The translations under genes and the position numbers were made by a program. Of a stretch of 36,964 bases of DNA, positions 30,155 through 36,964 are shown in pieces. This DNA is from Bacilli bacterium. Its GTDB lineage: Bacteria; Bacillota_I; Bacilli_A; Izemoplasmatales; Hujiaoplasmataceae. The notes under the pieces are model-generated. The model worked only from the letters and a program-made list of their open reading frames with translations. It searched no databases and was not told where the DNA came from. The stretch is taken from positions 1 through 36,964 of the forward strand of contig JAFGQT010000079.1 in assembly GCA_016935515.1 (NCBI GenBank). Direction: 5' to 3'. Numbering within the stretch: the stretch's first letter is position 1; every line of letters starts with the position of its first letter.

Positions 30155-30643
30155 ATGATATTGACAGAATGGGGAAAAATCATTGAGATTTCCCTAATAG
30201 TGATATTTCTGATTGGCGTTATCGTCGTCGGAAGCATTTTTGTGGTTCGTTCAATCCAATCGAGTTACCGAGAAGTGTATAAGTTTCAGTCCAAGTTCGA
30301 TATCGAACTTCGCAAGATGATCAATCTGCTTTCCAAGATCAACGGCAATGCGCATGGAAGATTCAAGGATTATGTCAATATCGTCGTCAAGGACCTTCCT
30401 CATGATGATAAATCCAAACTCCTGATGTTGATTGAGACCGCCTACGACGAACTGGACAAAGAGGAAGAGACGAACAAGTATTTGATAGAGACTTATGAGA
30501 ATCTTCAAGAAGTTCGACGCATTCGCGACAGCAAAGCAATAATCTTTAATCATAAGATTATCATGTTTCCGTTCAATATATATGCTGGGATCATGAAGCT
30601 TGAACAATGGGACCTGTTCTTGCACCAAAAGCAGGAATCCTGA
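30155..30643 (+). CDS. Single-TM protein, divergent LemA-like
   Basis: N-terminal TM, helical body, and YENLQEVRRIRDSKAIIFNHKIIMFPFNIYAGIMKLEQWDLF resembling the LemA C-terminal 'ARxxYNxxVxxYNxxIxxFPxNxIAxxFGFxxxxxF' pattern. Confidence 0.5.
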   Translation: MILTEWGKIIEISLIVIFLIGVIVVGSIFVVRSIQSSYREVYKFQSKFDIELRKMINLLSKINGNAHGRFKDYVNIVVKDLPHDDKSKLLMLIETAYDELDKEEETNKYLIETYENLQEVRRIRDSKAIIFNHKIIMFPFNIYAGIMKLEQWDLFLHQKQES

Positions 30644-30709
30644 TGCGTTTATCTCCCGATAGGATCTTATTGGCAGTTTATAGTGTAGCATAATGATTAG
30701 TTTTGCGCG

Positions 30710-30742
30710 GATGATTCTCTTGCCCGAGGATCATCTTTTTGT
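30710..30742 (+). terminator. Rho-independent terminator upstream of the TetR operon
   Basis: GATGATTCTC-ttgccc-GAGGATCATC followed by TTTTTGTTTTTTT. Confidence 0.88.
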
Positions 30743-30779
30743 TTTTTTGATGATTTTAAAAAAAATGTGAAAAATAATC

Positions 30780-30827
30780 TTGACAGACTAACGGTCGTTA
30801 GTTATAATATAGCTAACAATCGTTAGT
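30780..30827 (+). promoter_or_regulatory. Consensus promoter with two palindromic TetR-type operators
   Basis: TTGACA (30780-30785)-17-TATAAT (30803-30808). Operator 1 ACTAACGGTCGTTAGT fills the spacer (30787-30802 of 30786-30802). Operator 2 GCTAACAATCGTTAGT at 30812-30827, 13/16 identical to operator 1. Confidence 0.85.
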
Positions 30828-30848
30828 TTGGAGGAGAAGAAGATTATT

Positions 30849-31256
30849 ATGTTCACATTTATTACTGGTTTTGAATGGTCAGCTTACGTATTGCTTACAG
30901 TTGTGCTTGCAGTGATTCTCATTACATGGATGAATCGCAGAAAAGTAAAGAGTTGGGGCAGAAGATTGACTTTGCTCTGGATATTGGGCCTGGTGCTTTG
31001 CATCGTTGTTGCTTATAGAGACAGCTATCATCTTTCCGTCATGGCAATGACAGATCCTAGTTTACAGGGCGGTGTGTTCGCTGCCAATAGTTTTCAGTCC
31101 ACACTTTGCATGATTCTTGGAGCGGTCAATATGTTGACGGTCTTGAGTGCAGTTATCATTCGTAAGGCTAGTTATCGAGAGTGGATGTTCTATGTCTTGG
31201 CTGCCGCAATCATCATCAAAGTTCTAGTTATCGAGTCTTCACTATTATTATTGTAA
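30849..31256 (+). CDS. Small multi-pass membrane protein, unknown function
   Basis: ~135 aa, about 4 hydrophobic helices. ATG 30849 (track start TTG 30828), first gene after the operator-containing promoter. Confidence 0.75.
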   Translation: MFTFITGFEWSAYVLLTVVLAVILITWMNRRKVKSWGRRLTLLWILGLVLCIVVAYRDSYHLSVMAMTDPSLQGGVFAANSFQSTLCMILGAVNMLTVLSAVIIRKASYREWMFYVLAAAIIIKVLVIESSLLLL

Positions 31257-31270
31257 AGGGAAATACTTAT

Positions 31271-31978
31271 ATGGAAATTACAGTCATCCACGGTCAAATA
31301 CATCGTGGGAGCACCTATCATGTCAGTGAAGCACTTATCAATTCTTTGAAGCAAAGTCCGGATGATCAAGTAAATTCATTCATGTTGCCACTTGATGGTC
31401 CAACGTATTGTGTCGGATGTGTCAGTTGTATATACAAGGGAGAATCATATTGCCCACATAAAGACAAGGTCAAACCGATCGCAGAGGCAATTCTCCGATC
31501 GGATGTAATTATCATTGATTCACCGACATATTGTTTGGACATGTCAGGTCAATTGAAGACATTGTTCGATCACTTAGGATATATTTATATGACGCATCGG
31601 CCCAATGGCGAGATGTTCACAAAGATTGGCGTGGCAGTCTCAACTGCAGCTGGTGCTGGTGCAAAGAGCGTGACAAAATCAATAGCCAAACAGATGTTCT
31701 GGTGGGGAGTCGGAAAAACATATAGATTACCATTTCTTGTCAAAGCAAAGAATTATCAAGAAGTCCCGGAACTTATCAAGGCCAAGATTGCAGAAAAGAC
31801 AAAGAAACTTGGATGCAAAATCCAAACTAAGATCGGTCACGTCAAACCCGGATTGAAATCGAAAGCCCTATTCAAAATCATGTCTATGATGCATCGTGGG
31901 AACACATGGAATCCGATTGACAAAAATCACTGGGAATCAAGGAGTTGGCTGAATAAAGCAACACCATGGAGGGGATAA
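31271..31978 (+). CDS. Flavodoxin-like fold NAD(P)H-dependent oxidoreductase
   Basis: ITVIHGQIHRGSTYHVSEALINSL...CVGCVSCIYKGESYCPHKDKVKPIAEAILRSDVIIIDSPTYCLDMSGQLKTLFDHL. ATG 31271 preferred to track 31181. Confidence 0.85.
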   Translation: MEITVIHGQIHRGSTYHVSEALINSLKQSPDDQVNSFMLPLDGPTYCVGCVSCIYKGESYCPHKDKVKPIAEAILRSDVIIIDSPTYCLDMSGQLKTLFDHLGYIYMTHRPNGEMFTKIGVAVSTAAGAGAKSVTKSIAKQMFWWGVGKTYRLPFLVKAKNYQEVPELIKAKIAEKTKKLGCKIQTKIGHVKPGLKSKALFKIMSMMHRGNTWNPIDKNHWESRSWLNKATPWRG

Positions 31979-31982
31979 GTAA

Positions 31983-32624
31983 ATGGAAAAGACACGTGAA
32001 GCGATCATCAATCATGCGTTGGAGTTGTTTTCCGAGCGTGGATACGAAGGCGTGTCAATGCGCGACATCGCGTATTCGGTTGGTATCAAAGCGCCATCCA
32101 TCTATAATCACTTTGTTTCCAAGGAAGATATTTTCAACAGCATCATCGATGAAATGGCAAAGCGCTATCGAGAGATGGCAATGAGCAGTCAGATCCCTCA
32201 AGGAACAATGGAAGACATTGTTGACACGTATGTGCAGGTGACTACTGAAGCTTTAGTGGCCATCGCCCAGAAGATGCTGCTGTTCATGATCAAAGACAAT
32301 TTTGCCAAGCAGTATCGAAGGTTGTTGACAATCGAACAATACCGTAGCGAGAAGGCTGGAAGCGCCTACCGTTCATTCTTCATCGATGGCGCAATCGCAT
32401 TTGAATCGGAATTGTTTCAACAAATGATGGATCGTGGTGTATTCATCAAATGCGATCCGAAGATCATGGCTTACCATTTTTATGCACCTATTTTCTTGAT
32501 GATCAACCAATTTGGGAATATGAGCGATGCTGAATCTATGGCACTGGAAACTGTCAAAAAGCATGTAGAACAATTTTCGAGAATTTATGTCAAAAATCTC
32601 GTCAAGAGCGAGAATCAAACTTAG
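31983..32624 (+). CDS. TetR/AcrR family transcriptional regulator
   Basis: AIINHALELFSERGYEGVSMRDIAYSVGIKAPSIYNHFVSKEDIFNSII, canonical TetR HTH. Confidence 0.95.
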   Translation: MEKTREAIINHALELFSERGYEGVSMRDIAYSVGIKAPSIYNHFVSKEDIFNSIIDEMAKRYREMAMSSQIPQGTMEDIVDTYVQVTTEALVAIAQKMLLFMIKDNFAKQYRRLLTIEQYRSEKAGSAYRSFFIDGAIAFESELFQQMMDRGVFIKCDPKIMAYHFYAPIFLMINQFGNMSDAESMALETVKKHVEQFSRIYVKNLVKSENQT

Positions 32625-32695
32625 AAACTTGATTACGTTTACCATACCTTAGAGCGATACATTGATCTGGAAATCAGAACAATCAGGAGCGAGCG

Positions 32696-33529
32696 ATGAA
32701 AATAATACTAATTGAAGGTCTTCCCGGCAGCGGGAAAACCACCTTTGCTAAAAGAATTTCACAATATTTGGATGCCAACCACATTGACAACAAGTTTTTT
32801 TCCGAGGGCGATCTACATCCAGTGGATCTTGCTTGGACGTCGATCCTTTCCGAGACTGATCTGGAAAGAATGATAACCGAATACCCACAACTTGCAGATA
32901 AGATTGCATGTCATGTCAAACAGACAGATGATGGTTATTTATTGGCATATACAAATATAGAGATTGATGAAAGATCTAAAGGATTTTACGATTATTGCCA
33001 GCATTTTGAAATCTACAACACAGATGATCTAGACTATTTTTTTCGTGAGCATGTCAAATTATGGGAAAGCTTTGTCAAAGAGAACGCTGATACTGACAAA
33101 ACTTACATTTTCGAGTGCGTTTTTTTACAGAATCATATCAACGAGATCATGCTAAAATATGATTTGAACATCGAACAGACCATCAATTACTTTCGCCGTT
33201 TCAGCGAGGTATTCTCTGAAGTTGAAGTCAAGTTATTCTACATTGACCAGATAGACGTCAAGACAATTTTTGACAAGACGATCAATGAACGCAGAAGCAG
33301 AAACAAGGCACTGTATAAAGATTGGATCGATCACGTGATTGAATACTTCGAGGGTTCAAAGAACGCACATCTCAAGAATTATCTCGGTTATGATGGTGCT
33401 CTGAGATTCTTTCAAGAGCGGAAAGAATTGGAACATAGAATTCTCCAGGGTCTTGATTTTGAAGTAGTGATCGCTGAATTGGATAAGGATTATGACTCGG
33501 TTTTTGATATAATGAAATCCAACTTATAA
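32696..33529 (+). CDS. P-loop NTPase/kinase-like protein of unknown substrate
   Basis: N-terminal Walker A GLPGSGKTT; no other specific family recognised. Confidence 0.75.
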   Translation: MKIILIEGLPGSGKTTFAKRISQYLDANHIDNKFFSEGDLHPVDLAWTSILSETDLERMITEYPQLADKIACHVKQTDDGYLLAYTNIEIDERSKGFYDYCQHFEIYNTDDLDYFFREHVKLWESFVKENADTDKTYIFECVFLQNHINEIMLKYDLNIEQTINYFRRFSEVFSEVEVKLFYIDQIDVKTIFDKTINERRSRNKALYKDWIDHVIEYFEGSKNAHLKNYLGYDGALRFFQERKELEHRILQGLDFEVVIAELDKDYDSVFDIMKSNL

Positions 33530-33578
33530 AAAAATACTCTGTATCTACCGACTAACGCGGCTTGATACAGAGTTTTTC
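33528..33578. terminator. Bidirectional terminator between the P-loop gene (+) and ytqB-like gene (-)
   Basis: ACTCTGTATC ... GATACAGAGT, 10-bp stem, flanked by A-tract and T-tract. Confidence 0.85.
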
Positions 33579-34113
33579 ATGCAGTTTTTGTGATCTTGAT
33601 AATATATGGGGCAAGTTCCTTGTTCAAAACGGAATATTTCATCACATCGAAGTGTCTACTGGGCAGTCGTTCAACGAAGTGTAAAAGCCTCATGCTTTCA
33701 TTGCCGGTATGTTTTTGATATACAACTAGAACGACAATGCCTTCGATTTCAAGTAGTTCAAGCAGTTTTTTCAAGGAGTTGATCGTAGAATCGGATTCGG
33801 TCCGGATTTCCTTGGAACCTCCGGGAAGGTAACCGAGATTGTAAATGGCTCCGGCAATCGGCTTTTTGACGTGATCAGACACGAATTGATGATCGCTGTT
33901 GATCAGCGTAACGTTGGTTACATTATTTTGCTCAAGCAATGAGCGAGTCATCTCAATGGCTTCGACCTGAATGTCAAAGGCATAAACCTTATTGGCGATG
34001 CCAGCCAAGAACAAAGTATCCCTGCCACTTCCACACGTCATGTCGATAAGGATCTTGTCATGAAAATCTCTTTGAAGGAACAACTCATGCGACCATTCAG
34101 CGACTTTGATCAT
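33577..34113 (-). CDS. ytqB: Class I SAM-dependent methyltransferase (YtqB/PF06962-like)
   Basis: IDMTCGSGRDTLFLAG, AIYNLGYLPGGSKEIRTESDSTINSLKKLLELL; overlaps the radical SAM gene. Confidence 0.88.
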   Translation of the reverse strand: MIKVAEWSHELFLQRDFHDKILIDMTCGSGRDTLFLAGIANKVYAFDIQVEAIEMTRSLLEQNNVTNVTLINSDHQFVSDHVKKPIAGAIYNLGYLPGGSKEIRTESDSTINSLKKLLELLEIEGIVVLVVYQKHTGNESMRLLHFVERLPSRHFDVMKYSVLNKELAPYIIKITKTA

Positions 34114-35041
34114 TTTGATATCTCACCCCTTGATATGTTTTTCTCCTTCTCAGCAGTTTGTCGATTTCGTTTGTCACAACGAATTTGCGTAAGGACCACA
34201 TTGGCGCGATCAAATCTTCTTTTGGTGCATCTCCGGTCAATCGGTAGAGGATTATGTCGGGTCTCAACAATTCGATTTGATCGGCTACGATTTCCACATA
34301 CTCACCAAGTGTCAGCAACTTGAAATTGGTTTTTTCTAGATACTTGGCAATAGCGGTATCGCGGGTGATGTAAAGCATATGGATTTTAAGCCCTTGGATA
34401 TCAAGTTTGTTCAGGTGGGCAACGGTTTCAAGCATCATGTCTTTGGTTTCATGCGGCAAGCCATTGATGATATGGGCTACGACATGAATATTTCCTTTGC
34501 GCAGACGACTGACGGCCTGATCGAAAGTCTCGAGATCGTGCTGACGGTTGATCAGTTTTGCAGTTTCAGGATGAATCGTCTGCAATCCCAACTCAACTGT
34601 CAAAAATGTTTTTTTGTTCAGTTCGAAAAGATATTTCAAAACATCATCTTTGAGGCAATCAGGTCTCGTGGCGATACTGATACCGACGATATTCGGATCA
34701 AGATTCAAGGCAGCGTCATATATCTGCCTCAGTTTGTCGACTGGGGCATAAGTGTTTGTGTTCGCCTGGAAATAGACAATCGTTTTTCCTGAAGACCATT
34801 TTTTGGTCATCATGGCCTTGATTTCTATGTATTGCTCTTCGAGCGTCATGGAAACATCGCCAGCGAAATCTCCCGAACCTTTTTCGGAACAATAGATACA
34901 TCCCGCATAGGACAGGGTCCCGTCACGATTAGGACATGTAAATCCAGCATTCAAGGGTATCCGGAAGACTTTCTCGCCGAATTTCTCGCGATAAAAATCA
35001 TTGACCGTCAGATACGGTCTTTCCTTCGTCTGATAATTCAT
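34097..35041 (-). CDS. ytqA: TIGR01212 family radical SAM protein (YtqA-like)
   Basis: RIPLNAGFTCPNRDGTLSYAGCIYCSEKGSGDF Cys cluster; YFQANTNTYAPVDKLRQIYDAAL. Start MNYQTKERPYLTVNDFYREKFG at 35041, not 35197. Confidence 0.92.
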   Translation of the reverse strand: MNYQTKERPYLTVNDFYREKFGEKVFRIPLNAGFTCPNRDGTLSYAGCIYCSEKGSGDFAGDVSMTLEEQYIEIKAMMTKKWSSGKTIVYFQANTNTYAPVDKLRQIYDAALNLDPNIVGISIATRPDCLKDDVLKYLFELNKKTFLTVELGLQTIHPETAKLINRQHDLETFDQAVSRLRKGNIHVVAHIINGLPHETKDMMLETVAHLNKLDIQGLKIHMLYITRDTAIAKYLEKTNFKLLTLGEYVEIVADQIELLRPDIILYRLTGDAPKEDLIAPMWSLRKFVVTNEIDKLLRRRKTYQGVRYQNDQSR

Positions 35042-35135
35042 CCTATCACCATGATCAATTATAGCACAATACCGATGCGATTTTGGTTCGTATAATAGGC
35101 AAATGTGATATAATGTAATAAGTTGGGTGATAATA

Positions 35136-35960
35136 GTGTATAACATTGCAAAAGACAGTATTTTCCAGCCTCGAAATCTGATAACATACAGAAACAAGTC
35201 AGGCTGGTTCGCATTTTTCTATTTGATGATATTGACGCTTTTCATGTCCATAGGAGCTATCGTTTTTTATGCAGGCTACCAGAACAACGACGTGATCACA
35301 ACTGAGATCACGGGCTGTGTATTGAACTCTGGAACTGTTGTGTGTGAAGATCCAAGTCATGAAGATTCCGACAAGTACACTTTATACGGGTACACTTTGT
35401 TTTTCCTAAATGAAGACACAGACATTTCGGAAATTAGTGCGTTGATGGACGCATCGACAATCATCGTTCAAGGCGATCGGCTCGACTTCTATATGGATGG
35501 TCAGCGTTTTACGTCAATGAGCATTTTTACTGGATCAGACGAAATAGGTTTTGACGACTTTTTTGCGTCAATGAAAGTGGCCATTCTGATCGGTAGTCTG
35601 GTCGTAGGTTTCGCGGGTAACTTGTTTTTGCTTTTGTTCATTTCCTTAGTATCTACTATTCCCTTTATCAGGCTCAGGAAGTTTATCAAGTTTGGCAAGA
35701 TTTACAAACTGGTGATCTTTGCGATTACACCGATAGCTTTTTTGATGACTTTTTACAATCTGCTCGATCTTCACCAGATGTTGTTCTTCGTTCTCATGTT
35801 CATTGGTTACCGTTCCATCTACCTTCTGCAACGCGAACTGTATTATCAGACTATGATGCATTTGCAGTCTCATGGTTCCAATACAGTTGATAGCGAATAT
35901 TCGCTTATTGAAGATGATGAATCTGAAGAGTCTGAAAACTCGGAAGACGACGATTCATAG
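35136..35960 (+). CDS. Multi-pass membrane protein, DUF1189-like
   Basis: N-terminal FQPRNLITYRNKSGWFAFFYLMILTLFM, extracytoplasmic loop, C-terminal TMs, acidic tail. GTG start at 35136 (or 35127). Confidence 0.55.
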   Translation: MYNIAKDSIFQPRNLITYRNKSGWFAFFYLMILTLFMSIGAIVFYAGYQNNDVITTEITGCVLNSGTVVCEDPSHEDSDKYTLYGYTLFFLNEDTDISEISALMDASTIIVQGDRLDFYMDGQRFTSMSIFTGSDEIGFDDFFASMKVAILIGSLVVGFAGNLFLLLFISLVSTIPFIRLRKFIKFGKIYKLVIFAITPIAFLMTFYNLLDLHQMLFFVLMFIGYRSIYLLQRELYYQTMMHLQSHGSNTVDSEYSLIEDDESEESENSEDDDS

Positions 35961-36009
35961 GATTACAACTTGCAAAAAAATCTGACTCATGATATGATAT
36001 GTAAAAATG

Positions 36010-36225
36010 CAATGACAAGGAAGCATAGGTATTGACATTCCGATAAGAGAGCCGGTGGTTGGTGAAAACCGGAACGGAAACAATTCCTTCTCGTCCTTTG
36101 AGCTTTCAGGATGAACCCAAGTAGTCTTGAACGTCTGTCCGCGTTAAGGATCTGAGTGCCGGCTCGTCCGGAATTAAGGTGGTACCGCGATCATGATCGT
36201 CCTTTTGCAGGGGCGATCTTTTTAT
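36010..36225 (+). promoter_or_regulatory. T-box leader upstream of leuS
   Basis: T-box sequence AAGGTGGTACCGCG (36176-36189), Stem I AGAGAGCCGGTGGTTGGTGAAAACCGG, terminator GATCGTCC-ttttgcag-GGGCGATC-TTTTT (36195-36223). Preceded by TTGCAA-17-TATGAT. Confidence 0.93.
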
Positions 36226-36239
36226 TAGGAGGTTTGAAT

Positions 36240-36964
36240 ATGAGTGAGTTTGTACCAGGATTCAATCACAAGGAAATCGAACGTAAATGGCAGGAGAGGT
36301 GGTATGGCTCCGGTTGTTTTCATGCAAAGGATTTTTCAGATAAACCGAAATATTACTCGTTGGTAGAATATCCATATCCTTCGGGGCACGGGATGCATGT
36401 CGGACACATCCGAGCCTACATGTCATTGGAAGTAGTCTCACGCAAGCGGCGCATGGAAGGTTACAATGTTATGTTTCCAATCGGATTCGATGCCTTCGGT
36501 TTGCCCACCGAGAACTACGCGATTCAAAACAATATCCATCCTCGGATCATCACTGACGAGAACATAAAAACCTTCACGGAGCAAATCAAAGCTACCGGGT
36601 TTTCCTTTGATTTCAGCCGCGTTGTTGATACCACAGATCCGGAGTATTACAAGTTCACGCAATGGATATTTCTGAAGATGTATGAACACGGTCTTGTCTA
36701 CAAAAGCAAAACTTACGTCAATTTCTGCCCCAGTTGCAAGGTAGTCCTTTCAAACGAAGAATCTCAAGGTGGAGTCTGCGATAGATGCGGACACGAAGTT
36801 GAGCAACTTGAAAAAGATGTCTGGTTTCTGAAAATTACAGAATATGCCGATAAATTGCTCAAAGGACTAAAAGAATTGGATGCTCCGGAAAGAATCAAGA
36901 CCGAACAAGAGAAGTGGATCGGAAAATCCGAAGGTGCATACATCGAGTTTGCGGTGGCGAACAC
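36240..36964 (+). CDS. leuS: Leucyl-tRNA synthetase, N-terminal part, truncated at window end
   Basis: YPYPSGHGMHVGHIRAYMSLEV (HIGH motif), FPIGFDAFGLPTENYAI, T-box upstream. Confidence 0.92.
   Translation, partial: MSEFVPGFNHKEIERKWQERWYGSGCFHAKDFSDKPKYYSLVEYPYPSGHGMHVGHIRAYMSLEVVSRKRRMEGYNVMFPIGFDAFGLPTENYAIQNNIHPRIITDENIKTFTEQIKATGFSFDFSRVVDTTDPEYYKFTQWIFLKMYEHGLVYKSKTYVNFCPSCKVVLSNEESQGGVCDRCGHEVEQLEKDVWFLKITEYADKLLKGLKELDAPERIKTEQEKWIGKSEGAYIEFAVAN

Noticed and set aside
33549-33558. ACTAACG half-site of the TetR operator in the loop of the terminator at 33528-33578
   Set aside because: Single 7-nt half-site in a terminator loop, not palindromic; likely chance.
34379-34792. 137-aa plus-strand ORF
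   Set aside because: Antisense to the strongly supported radical SAM gene (34097-35041).

Overview
Low-GC Firmicutes/Mollicutes-like chromosomal segment. It uses the standard code: TGA serves as a stop in uvrC, the MFS gene and the pgpA-like gene. Most of the window is housekeeping: oligoendopeptidase F (partial), a SpoU-type RNA methyltransferase, the rimP-nusA-ylxR-ylxQ-infB-rbfA operon, uvrC, RNase J, priA, fmt, a PgpA-like gene, metK, ytqA/ytqB-like genes, and leuS (partial) behind a T-box leader. The most unusual element is a giant predicted lipoprotein of about 1905 aa (2988..8705). It has a Thr-rich linker containing a nearly perfect 60-bp tandem repeat, one InlB/Flg_new-like beta domain, and then three diverged copies of a ~595-aa acidic, aromatic-rich helical module. 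The third copy is about 110 aa shorter, apparently missing one internal sub-repeat. It sits next to a beta-propeller lipoprotein. Other points of interest are a membrane protein with an apparently catalytically dead HD-GYP domain (27376..28977), a TetR/flavodoxin-oxidoreductase operon with two operator-like palindromes, one exactly filling the -35/-10 spacer, a DEDDh exonuclease-like ORF downstream of uvrC, and several genes with very short predicted 5' UTRs that share a GGTGATA start context. No CRISPR array, IS element, rRNA or tRNA was recognised.
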